From DATARH01 sp963746885 (GTDB lineage: Bacteria > Pseudomonadota > Alphaproteobacteria > ATCC43930 > CGMCC-115725), in assembly GCA_963746885.1 (NCBI GenBank), contig CAVVDM010000016.1, positions 1 through 64,000 of the forward strand: DNA of 64,000 bases, read 5' to 3'. The position numbers and the translations under genes were made by a program. Positions 57,026 through 64,000 of the stretch are shown in pieces (position 1 is the first letter of the stretch; each line of letters opens with the position of its first letter). The notes under the pieces were generated by a model, which was not told where the DNA came from, did no database searches, and worked only from the letters and a program-made list of their open reading frames with translations.

Positions 57026-57880
57026 ATGCAGTTCGGCGCGGCGATGTTTTTCACCGACTACTCGATGAGCGCGGGCGAACTGGCCCAGGCGCTCGAAGAG
57101 CGCGGCTTCGAGTCGGTGTGGGCTCCCGAGCACTCGCACATCCCGCTGGCGCGCAATTCGCCCTTCCCGTCCGGCGGCGAACTGCCGAAGCAGTATTACG
57201 ACGTGATGGACCCGTTCGTGACATTGACCGCGGCGGCGGCGGCGACCCGGACGATCAGGGTCGGCACCGGGGTCTGCCTCGTCGTCCAGCGTGACCCGAT
57301 CCAGACCGCCAAACTTGTCGCTTCGCTTGACCAGGTGTCGGGCGGGCGCTTCCTGTTCGGCGTCGGCGGCGGCTGGAACGCCGACGAGATGGCCGACCAC
57401 GGCACCGAGTTCAAGAGCCGCTTCAAGCTGATGCGCGAGCGCATCGAGGCGATGCGCGCGATCTGGACCGAGACGAAGCCTGAATATCACGGCGACATGG
57501 TCGATTTTCCGGCGATGATGACGGGGCCGAAGCCGGCGCAGAAGCCGCATCCTCCGGTCATCGTCGGCGGCATGTTCCCACAGGCGGCGCGGCGCGCGCT
57601 GCGCTACGGCGACGGCTGGATCCCGCATTCGCGACGGCCGCAATACGAGGACGTGACCGACTACTTGCCGGAGTTCCGCCGGATGGCGGCGGAGGCCGGC
57701 CGCGACCTGGCGAGCGTGCCGGTCACCGTGTGGGGCATCCCCGCCGACCTCGACCGCGTCCGCCGCTACGAGGACCAGGGGGTCGCCCGCGGGGTCGTGC
57801 AACTGGCCGCCGCAAAGGCGGATATGATCCTGCCGATCCTCGACCGCTGGGCCGACATCATCCGGCAGCTTGCGGCCTAG
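57026..57880 (+). CDS. LLM-class (luciferase-like) flavin-dependent oxidoreductase
   Basis: A 284-aa TIM-barrel oxidoreductase of the F420/FMN-using luciferase-like family: FGAAMFFTDYSMSAGELAQALEERGFESVWAPEHSHIP, LTAAAAATRTIRVGTGVCLVVQRDPIQTAKLVASLD, GRFLFGVGGGWNADEM and PPVIVGGMFPQAARRALRYGDGW. A strong AAGGAGG ribosome-binding site about eight bases upstream fixes the start. Cofactor (F420 or FMN) cannot be told from sequence. Alone on its strand between divergent and downstream genes. Confidence 0.92.
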   Translation: MQFGAAMFFTDYSMSAGELAQALEERGFESVWAPEHSHIPLARNSPFPSGGELPKQYYDVMDPFVTLTAAAAATRTIRVGTGVCLVVQRDPIQTAKLVASLDQVSGGRFLFGVGGGWNADEMADHGTEFKSRFKLMRERIEAMRAIWTETKPEYHGDMVDFPAMMTGPKPAQKPHPPVIVGGMFPQAARRALRYGDGWIPHSRRPQYEDVTDYLPEFRRMAAEAGRDLASVPVTVWGIPADLDRVRRYEDQGVARGVVQLAAAKADMILPILDRWADIIRQLAA

Positions 57881-57927
57881 CCGCGGCAGGGCGGCACTGG
57901 GGGGCGGGGGAACGAGGCCGATGCGCC

Positions 57928-57953
57928 GATGATCCGCCAGATGATCCGCCAGA
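57928..57953 (+). repeat. Short tandem repeat, 12-bp unit
   Basis: GATGATCCGCCA occurs twice head to tail (57928-57939, 57940-57951) and a third partial copy (GATGAC) follows, just before the PBP1A gene. It could encode a repeated MIRQ in one frame if translated, but no ORF is claimed. Confidence 0.6.
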
Positions 57954-57986
57954 TGACTCGTTCGGGCGAGCGCCGAGGCGCCGCCG

Positions 57987-60023
57987 ATGCCTGAGCCGCC
58001 GCGGCTGCGCGTCGCGCCGGGCGAGCGGCCCCGCCCGCCGGGCTCGCGACCACGCCGTCCGCACACCCGCGGCAGCCCGCCGCAGCGCCCGCGCCAGTTC
58101 CGTGGCGCCGTGCTGCGGCTCGCCGTCCTGGCCTTCCTATGGGGCCTCATCATCGGCGGTGGCGCGCTCGCCTATTTCGCCTTCACGCTGCCCGACACCA
58201 GCCGGCTGGCCGTCGCCGAGCGGCGGCCAAGCATCACGATCCTGGCCGATGACGGCAGCCTGATCGCCAGCTTCGGTGATCTGTTCGGCCGGCCGCTGAC
58301 GCTGAAGGAGATGTCGCCCGATCTGCCGAAAGCGGTGATTGCGACCGAGGACCGCCGCTTCTACAGCCATTTCGGCATCGATCCGATTGGCCTCGTGCGT
58401 GCCGCAGTGGCCGATCTGCGCGCTGGGCATGTGGTTCAGGGCGGCAGCACGATCACCCAGCAGCTCGCCAAGATCCTGTTCCTGACGCCCGAGCGCAGCT
58501 TTCCCCGCAAGATCCGCGAAACCCTGCTGGCGCTGTGGCTCGAGCATCGCTTCAGCAAGGACCAGATCCTCGAAATCTACCTGAACCGGGTCTATCTCGG
58601 CGCCGGCACCTATGGAGTCGACGCTGCGGCGCATCGCTATTTCGGCAAATCGGCCGCCCAGCTCAACCTGTTCGAGAGCGCCGTCATCGCCGGCTTGCTA
58701 AAGGCGCCGACGCGCTACAGCCCGTCGCGCGACCGCGCCGCTGCCATCGCCCGAGCGGCGCAGGTGCTCGACAATATGGTCGATGCCGGCGACATCACCG
58801 CGGCCAGCGCAGCCGCCGCGAAGAAGGAGGGTGCCGCGCTTCCCGTCGCCGCCCGCTCGGGATCGCGCTATTTCGCCGACTGGGTGGCCGATCAGATCCG
58901 CGACTTCGCCGGCGCCGACAACCGCGACCTGACGGTGCGCACCACGCTCGACCCGCGCCTGCAGCAAGCGGCGCAAGCAGCCGTCGGCAGCGTTCTTGCG
59001 CGCTATGGCGCCAGGGAGGCGGTGCGCCAGGGTGCGCTCGTCGCGATGGCGCCGGACGGCGCGGTGCGCGCGATGGTCGGCGGCCGCGACTATGCCCAGA
59101 GCCAATTCAACCGCGCGACCCAGGCGCAGCGCCAGCCGGGCTCGGCGTTCAAGCCGTTTGTCTACCTTGCCGGGCTCGAAGCCGGGCTGCGCCCCGGCGA
59201 CCGCTTTGTCGACGCGCCGATCCGTGTCGGCAACTGGCGGCCGCACGACTATACGAACCGCTACCAGGGGGAGATGACACTCGCTCATGCGCTGGCGGAA
59301 TCGATCAACACGGTCGCCGTCCAGGTCGCCGAGCGCGCCGGGATTTCGCATGTGATCGCGACCGCCAATCGGCTCGGCATTACCTCCAGGCTGGCGCGTG
59401 ATGCGAGCATTGCACTTGGCACCGGCGAGGTGAACCTGTTGGAGTTGGTCTCCGCCTACGCCCCGTTCGCCAATGGCGGAACAGGGGTACTGCCCTACGG
59501 CATCAAGGACATTCGCGACAGCAGCGGCAAGCTCGTCTACCGCCGCGAAGGTTCAGGACCGGGGCCGGTGGTCGCCCCCGAATATGTCGGCATGATGAAC
59601 GAGATGCTCGAAGGCGTTATCGCGCACGGCACCGGCAAGGCGGCGGCGCTGCCGCGGCCGGCTGCTGGCAAGACCGGCACGACGCAGGATTATCGCGATG
59701 CCTGGTTTATCGGCTATACCGCCGACTTGGTTGCCGGCGTGTGGCTCGGTAACGACAACGACGCACCGATGCGGCGGGTGACGGGCGGCTCCTTACCGGC
59801 CCAGGCTTGGCGCCATTTCATGCTGGCAGCGACTAGCGGCATGCCGGTGCGTCCTTTGCCGATCCCCGGGCCGATTCCCGCGACAAGCTCGGGGGTGCCG
59901 CTGCCCGCCGAAGAGTCGCCGATCGACCGGCTGTTCGGCTGGCTCAGCGGATCGCCGCAAGGCGCATCCGCGCCGTTGCCGGTCGATGCCGCGCGCTACC
60001 CAGGCCCGCCGGCGCGCAACTGA
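57987..60023 (+). CDS. Bifunctional penicillin-binding protein (PBP1A family)
   Basis: A 678-aa class A PBP. A proline/arginine-rich cytoplasmic N-terminus (1-45), a TM (AVLAFLWGLIIGGGALAYFAF), glycosyltransferase GT51 with ATEDRRFYSHFGID (catalytic Glu) and QGGSTITQQLAKILF, then the transpeptidase with PGSAFKPF (SxxK), SIN and KTGTTQ. All catalytic motifs present, so polymerising and cross-linking activity are expected. Ends in a low-complexity Pro/Ala tail. No outer-membrane activator or 1B-specific domain seen. Confidence 0.94.
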   Translation: MPEPPRLRVAPGERPRPPGSRPRRPHTRGSPPQRPRQFRGAVLRLAVLAFLWGLIIGGGALAYFAFTLPDTSRLAVAERRPSITILADDGSLIASFGDLFGRPLTLKEMSPDLPKAVIATEDRRFYSHFGIDPIGLVRAAVADLRAGHVVQGGSTITQQLAKILFLTPERSFPRKIRETLLALWLEHRFSKDQILEIYLNRVYLGAGTYGVDAAAHRYFGKSAAQLNLFESAVIAGLLKAPTRYSPSRDRAAAIARAAQVLDNMVDAGDITAASAAAAKKEGAALPVAARSGSRYFADWVADQIRDFAGADNRDLTVRTTLDPRLQQAAQAAVGSVLARYGAREAVRQGALVAMAPDGAVRAMVGGRDYAQSQFNRATQAQRQPGSAFKPFVYLAGLEAGLRPGDRFVDAPIRVGNWRPHDYTNRYQGEMTLAHALAESINTVAVQVAERAGISHVIATANRLGITSRLARDASIALGTGEVNLLELVSAYAPFANGGTGVLPYGIKDIRDSSGKLVYRREGSGPGPVVAPEYVGMMNEMLEGVIAHGTGKAAALPRPAAGKTGTTQDYRDAWFIGYTADLVAGVWLGNDNDAPMRRVTGGSLPAQAWRHFMLAATSGMPVRPLPIPGPIPATSSGVPLPAEESPIDRLFGWLSGSPQGASAPLPVDAARYPGPPARN

Positions 60024-60043
60024 GGGGCGCGGCCGGCGCGGCC

Positions 60044-60226
60044 CTAGCGTTTGAACAGCGCCTCGGCGCCGCTGCGCTGCTTTTGCTTGGCGGCGATTTC
60101 GGTGCGAGCGCGGGCGATCTCGGCGTCGAGCCCGGCGATGTAATCTTCGAGTTCGGCGATGCCCATCAAGGTCAGATCCTTCAATTTCGCCGGCTGCCGC
60201 TGCGGCAGCAAATCCTCTTCGTCCAC
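60044..60226 (-). CDS. DUF1192 family small protein
   Basis: 60 aa: MDEEDLLPQRQPAKLKDLTLMGIAELEDYIAGLDAEIARAR and a Lys-rich end. Matches the alphaproteobacterial DUF1192 pattern, a short acidic lead followed by one coiled helix (LxxMxIxELxxYIxxLexEI). Function unknown. Convergent with PBP1A, 20 bp apart. Confidence 0.88.
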   Translation of the reverse strand: MDEEDLLPQRQPAKLKDLTLMGIAELEDYIAGLDAEIARARTEIAAKQKQRSGAEALFKR

Positions 60227-60321
60227 CGATTGCCTCCTCTCCCGCCTTCCCTCAGCCGGCGCGGCCTATTATATCGAACGCAAATGCGCACGTTAGCGCT
60301 TGTCATATCGGGACATTTGCC

Positions 60322-60903
60322 ATGGCTGCTCCGTTGATGCCGAAAGCGACAGCCGTTTGGCTGGTCGAAAACACCGCGCTGACCTTCGAGCAGATCGCCG
60401 ATTTCTGCGGCCTGCACCCGCTCGAGGTGCAGGCGATCGCCGACGGCGAGGTCGCGATCCAGATGCAGGGGCTCGATCCGGTCGCCAACGGACAGACCAC
60501 CGCCGAGGAAATCGCGCGCTGCCAGGCCGACCCGGAGGCGCGGCTCAAACTGTCGCCGCAGGCGATCCCGCCGCAGCTCGTCAAGCACAAGGGTCCGCGC
60601 TACACGCCGATCGCCAAACGCCAGGACAAGCCGGACGCGATCGCCTACCTCCTGCGCAACCATCCCGAGCTGACCGACGCGCAGATCTCCAAGCTGATCG
60701 GCACCACCAAGCCGACCATCGCGGCGGTGCGCGACCGCACCCACTGGAACAGCACCAACATCAAGCCGCGCCATCCGGTCGGGCTCGGCCTGTGCACGAT
60801 GGATGAACTTGATCAGACGGTCGCCCGCGCCTTGCGCGCCAGGGGGCTCCCGGCCGACGCGGAGGCCGGCAGCGAAGAAAGCGAGCCGCTCGAGACCGAA
60901 TGA
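60322..60903 (+). CDS. trcR: TrcR/DUF1013 cell-cycle transcriptional regulator
   Basis: A 193-aa protein, near invariant in alphaproteobacteria: MAAPLMPKATAVWLVENTALTFEQIADFCGLHPLEVQAIADGEV, then HKGPRYTPIAKRQDKPDAIAYLLRNHPELTDAQISKLIGTTKPTIAAVRDRTHWN, where the last part is a helix-turn-helix (TDAQISKLIGTTKPTIAAV). TrcR of Caulobacter is a GcrA/RNA-polymerase-associated cell-cycle factor as I recall. An acidic Glu-rich C-terminal end is species-variable. Good marker for class Alphaproteobacteria. Confidence 0.93.
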   Translation: MAAPLMPKATAVWLVENTALTFEQIADFCGLHPLEVQAIADGEVAIQMQGLDPVANGQTTAEEIARCQADPEARLKLSPQAIPPQLVKHKGPRYTPIAKRQDKPDAIAYLLRNHPELTDAQISKLIGTTKPTIAAVRDRTHWNSTNIKPRHPVGLGLCTMDELDQTVARALRARGLPADAEAGSEESEPLETE

Positions 60904-60934
60904 CGCGGCCGCGCGGCCGCGCCGCCGGGGAGGA

Positions 60935-62845
60935 TCATTTGGTCTGCGGATACCCGGCGCGGACCAATGCCGCTGCGATTTCGGGCAGGATCGCCGGGTC
61001 GTCGATCGTCGCCGGCATGCGGTAGTCCGCGCCGTCGGCGATCGCGCGCATCGTGCCGCGCAGGATCTTGCCGGAGCGGGTCTTTGGCAGACGGTCGACG
61101 ACGAGCACCGTCTTGAGGCTGGCGATCGCGCCGACCCGCTGGCGCACCAGGCCCATCACCTCGTTCTCGATCGCGGCGTGCGGCCGGTTGACGCCGGCTT
61201 TCAGTACGAGCAGTCCGAGCGGCACCTGGCCCTTCAGCGGGTCGGCGACCCCCATCACCGCGCATTCGGCGACATCGGGGTGCGCCGCCACGACTTCCTC
61301 GATCTCGCCGGTCGACAGCCGGTGAGCGGCGACGTTGATGATGTCGTCGGTGCGGGTCATCACGTGGATGTAGCCGTCGGCGTCAATGAGGCCGGCATCG
61401 GCGGTCTGGTAATAGCCGGGATAGGCGCTGAGGTAGGACTGCACAAAGCGTTCGTCCTGCTGCCACAAGGTCGGCAAGGCGCCGGGCGGCAGCGGCAGTT
61501 TGATCGCCAGCGCGCCGATCTCGCCGGGTTTCAACTCGTTCGCCTCGCCGACCGCATCGGCCTCCAGCACCCGCACGTCCCAGCCCGGCACGGCGCGGGT
61601 GCACGAGCCGTGCTTGACCGGAAGCTGCTCGATGCCGAGGCAGTTGGCGCCGATCGGCCAGCCGGTCTCGGTCTGCCACCAATGGTCGATGACCGGCACT
61701 TTGAGCTGCTCCTCGGCCCAGGCGACGGTCGGCGGGTCGGCGCGCTCGCCGGCGAGGAACAGGGCGCGGAAGCGGTTGAGGTCGTGGGCGCGGATCAGCT
61801 TGCCGTCCGGGTCTTCGCGCTTGATCGCGCGGAACGCGGTCGGCGCGGTGAAGAAGACGCGCACGTCATGCTCGGCGATGACCCGCCAGAAGGCGCCCGC
61901 ATCGGGGGTGCCGACCGGCTTGCCTTCGTACATGACCGAGGTGCAGCCATAGATCAGCGGGCCGTATACGATGTAGGAATGGCCGACCACCCAGCCGACA
62001 TCGGAGGCGGTCCAGAACACCTCGTCGGGCTGGATGCCGTAGATGTGGCGCATCGACCACGCCAGCGCCACCGCGTGTCCGCCATTGTCGCGCACGACGC
62101 CCTTGGGCACGCCGGTCGTGCCCGAGGTGTAGAGGATGTAGAGCGGGTCGGTCGCCGCGACGGAAACGCAATCGGCCGGACGCGCCGCCGCCTCAAGCTC
62201 CTGCCAGTCATGGTCGCGACCGGGCACGAGATCGGCGTGGCACATCGGCCGCTGCAGGACGATGCAGGCTTCCGGCTTTGCGCGCGCCTCGGCGATCGCC
62301 GCGTCGAGCAGCGGCTTGTAGGCGATGACCCGGTTGGTCTCGATGCCGCAGGACGCGGCGAGGATGACGCGCGGACGGGCGTCGTCGATGCGGGTCGCCA
62401 ATTCGTGCGCCGCGAAGCCGCCGAACACGACCGAGTGGATCGCTCCGATCCGGGCGCATGCCAGCATGCCGATCGCCGCCTCGGGCACCATCGGCATGTA
62501 AATGAGGACGCGGTCCCCGGCCTTGACCCCAAGCCCCGCCAGCATCCCGGCGACCCGCGCCGCCCGGTCGCGCAGCTCGCGGTAGGTGAACCGCGCGATC
62601 GTGTCGGTGACCGGGCTGTCCCAGATCAGCGCGGTGCGCTCGCCGCGCCCGGCCGCGACATGACGGTCGAGCGCATTCCAGCACGTATTGAGCCGCCCGC
62701 CCGCAAACCAGCGATAGAACGGCGGCCGGCTTGCATCCAGCACCTTGTCCCAGCGCCGCTCCCAATCGATTGCCGCCGCTGCCTCGGCCCAGAATTGCTC
62801 GGGCTCCGCCAGCGAGCGGCGATAGGTCTCGGCATAGCCCGTCAT
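60935..62845 (-). CDS. prpE: Propionyl-CoA synthetase (PrpE-type acyl-CoA synthetase)
   Basis: A 636-aa AMP-forming synthetase. ACAS-type N-terminus YAETYRRSLAEPEQFWAEAAAAIDWERRWDKVLD, ATP motif YTSGTTGVPKGVV, GWVVGHSYIVYGPL, WWQTETGWPIG and the acylation-loop lysine region RLPKTRSGKILRGTMR. Closest to PrpE (acetyl/propionyl), not the acetate-specific Acs. Start ATG 62845. Alone leftward. Confidence 0.93.
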   Translation of the reverse strand: MTGYAETYRRSLAEPEQFWAEAAAAIDWERRWDKVLDASRPPFYRWFAGGRLNTCWNALDRHVAAGRGERTALIWDSPVTDTIARFTYRELRDRAARVAGMLAGLGVKAGDRVLIYMPMVPEAAIGMLACARIGAIHSVVFGGFAAHELATRIDDARPRVILAASCGIETNRVIAYKPLLDAAIAEARAKPEACIVLQRPMCHADLVPGRDHDWQELEAAARPADCVSVAATDPLYILYTSGTTGVPKGVVRDNGGHAVALAWSMRHIYGIQPDEVFWTASDVGWVVGHSYIVYGPLIYGCTSVMYEGKPVGTPDAGAFWRVIAEHDVRVFFTAPTAFRAIKREDPDGKLIRAHDLNRFRALFLAGERADPPTVAWAEEQLKVPVIDHWWQTETGWPIGANCLGIEQLPVKHGSCTRAVPGWDVRVLEADAVGEANELKPGEIGALAIKLPLPPGALPTLWQQDERFVQSYLSAYPGYYQTADAGLIDADGYIHVMTRTDDIINVAAHRLSTGEIEEVVAAHPDVAECAVMGVADPLKGQVPLGLLVLKAGVNRPHAAIENEVMGLVRQRVGAIASLKTVLVVDRLPKTRSGKILRGTMRAIADGADYRMPATIDDPAILPEIAAALVRAGYPQTK

Positions 62846-62972
62846 CGCCTTCCTCCCGGTTGTCGCGGCGATTCTCCGCCACGCGGCCCGCGTTGCCAAG
62901 CGGCTCGACAGCAGCGCCGCGAATGGGGGAAGGTGAGCCTGGAAAGGCATCGGCATTGGGCGGGAGGAACCG

Positions 62973-63389
62973 ATGGAACGGACTGCAACCTGCCATTGCG
63001 GCCAGCTCAAGGTCATTGCCACGGGCGAGCCGGATCGGGTGTATGTGTGCCATTGCAAGGCCTGCCAGCGCCGCACCGGCTCGGTGATCCACAACGGCAG
63101 CCGTTGGCTCAAGAGCCAGGTGCGGGTCGAAGGCGACGACAAAATCTACCCCCGCATGGCCCAGAGCGGGTTCGAGATCCGCTTTCACTTTTGCCCGAAT
63201 TGCGGCAGCAACGTGTTCTGGGAAGGCGATCGCACGCCGGAATTCTACGGCATCTCGGTGGGGTCCTTTGCCGACCCGAATTTCCCGCCGCCGACCTGGG
63301 CGGTCTTCGAGGAGGACATGCATCCTTGGCTTGGCTTGCCGACCGTCGTCGAGCATTTCGCGAAGGGCCGCCCGCCCGTCGTAAGCTGA
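62973..63389 (+). CDS. GFA-domain protein (glutathione-dependent formaldehyde-activating-like)
   Basis: A 138-aa zinc protein: CHCGQLKV, CHCKACQRRTGSV and FHFCPNCGSNVFW give the Cys pattern of the GFA family; HWGL-like end HPWLGLPTVVEHFAKG. Most GFA proteins are not proven to act on formaldehyde. Divergent from prpE; 13 bp before the next gene, likely co-transcribed with it. Confidence 0.9.
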   Translation: MERTATCHCGQLKVIATGEPDRVYVCHCKACQRRTGSVIHNGSRWLKSQVRVEGDDKIYPRMAQSGFEIRFHFCPNCGSNVFWEGDRTPEFYGISVGSFADPNFPPPTWAVFEEDMHPWLGLPTVVEHFAKGRPPVVS

Positions 63390-63402
63390 GGCGAGACGTC
63401 CG

Positions 63403-64000
63403 ATGAATCCCTACGAGCAGGCCCTCGACAAGAACGCGGCCAACTTCGTGCCATTGTCGCCGATCGGGTTTCTGCTGCGCACCGCGGCGATTTATCCCGA
63501 GCGCACCGCCGTGATCCACGGCGAGCGCCGCTACACGTGGCGGCAGAGCCTCGATCGCTGCCGCCGCCTCGCGAGCGCGCTCGCGGCACACGGCATCGGG
63601 CGCGGCGATACGGTGGCGCTGATGGCGCCCAACGTGCCGGAAGCGTTCGAGGCGCATTTCGGCGTGCCGATGGCCGGCGCCGTACTGAACGCGCTCAATA
63701 TCCGCCTCGACGCCGAGACGATCGCCTTCATCCTCAAGCATGGCGGCGCCAAGGTGCTGCTGACCGACACCGAATTCGCCCCGGTCATCGGCCGCGCCCT
63801 GTCGCTGCTCGACGCCAAGCCCCTCGTCATCGACATCGCCGATTCCGAAGGCCCCGGCGGCGAGCGGCTCGGCGCGCTCGACTACGAGGCGCTGATCGCC
63901 GCGGGCGACCCCGATTTCGCCGGCCTTACCCCCGGCGACGAATGGGATGCGATCGCCCTCAACTACACCTCCGGCACCACCGGCAACCCGAAGGGCGTCG
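63403..64000 (+). CDS. AMP-binding acyl-CoA synthetase, partial (right edge)
   Basis: N-terminal 199 codons, open to the window edge, starting ATG 63403 (MNPYEQALDKNAANFVPLSPIGFLLRTAAIYPERTAVIHGERRYTW). The A-domain P-loop YTSGTTGNPKGV is at the extreme right. Layout matches fatty/medium-chain or methylthiopropionate acyl-CoA ligases (DmdB/AlkK-like). C-terminus outside the window. Confidence 0.92.
   Translation, partial: MNPYEQALDKNAANFVPLSPIGFLLRTAAIYPERTAVIHGERRYTWRQSLDRCRRLASALAAHGIGRGDTVALMAPNVPEAFEAHFGVPMAGAVLNALNIRLDAETIAFILKHGGAKVLLTDTEFAPVIGRALSLLDAKPLVIDIADSEGPGGERLGALDYEALIAAGDPDFAGLTPGDEWDAIALNYTSGTTGNPKGV

Overview
The window looks like chromosomal DNA of a high-GC alphaproteobacterium. 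This rests on a TrcR/DUF1013 regulator beside a DUF1192 protein, a chorismate mutase-hisC-tyrA run divergent from metX-metW, an ftsE-ftsX-ydcF-plsC operon and a class II (adenosylcobalamin) ribonucleotide reductase. A Rhodospirillales-like or related lineage is my inference; no rRNA, tRNA, CRISPR array or transposase was seen.

Layout. 1-9.5 kb: a catabolic block with a xanthine dehydrogenase/CoxL-type subunit (broken), two type III CoA-transferases, a hydantoinase/oxoprolinase A-B pair and an AhpD/CMD-like protein. 9.5-12.1 kb: gene-poor, less GC-rich DNA with a perfect palindrome, a 62-aa protein and a coiled-coil protein ending in a J-like HPD segment. 12.1-25 kb: a 2499-aa reducing polyketide synthase (KS-AT-DH-degenerate MT-ER-KR-ACP, no thioesterase) followed 3 bp later by an alpha-oxoamine synthase, then, convergent, a glycosyltransferase, a polysaccharide-export lipoprotein, an unknown protein and RlpA. 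25.6-31.4 kb: an SDR, leuA with a possible attenuator, a small protein, a ThDP enzyme and an internally duplicated protein. 31.6-37 kb: ftsE-ftsX-ydcF-plsC and nrdJ. 37.2-38.3 kb: a low-GC glycosyltransferase. 38.3-39.8 kb: chaC and a glutaredoxin-DinB gene with an in-frame TGA at its first redox cysteine. 39.9-47 kb: DUF2125, aromatic amino acid genes, metX-metW and a phosphodiesterase. 47-56.1 kb: a peptide-type ABC transporter with three tandem binding-protein paralogues. 56.2-64 kb: methyltransferase, luciferase-like oxidoreductase, PBP1A-type protein, DUF1192, TrcR, PrpE, a GFA protein and the start of a second acyl-CoA synthetase.

The two most interesting points are (i) the PKS plus alpha-oxoamine synthase pair, whose domain logic matches fungal fumonisin/sphinganine-analogue assembly, where the oxoamine synthase releases the chain as an amino ketone; and (ii) the glutaredoxin-DinB gene, open from ATG to stop except for one TGA exactly where the family has Cys of CTSC, followed by an 8-bp hairpin with a GUG loop at the distance expected of a bacterial SECIS: a candidate selenoprotein.

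Reading caution: at least a dozen genes, including essential-type ones (leuA, hisC, metX, ftsX, oppB, oppD), carry single-base frameshifts that restore a perfect family match when one base is removed or added. I read these as sequence errors, not pseudogenes, and annotate those genes as one CDS with the break positions given.
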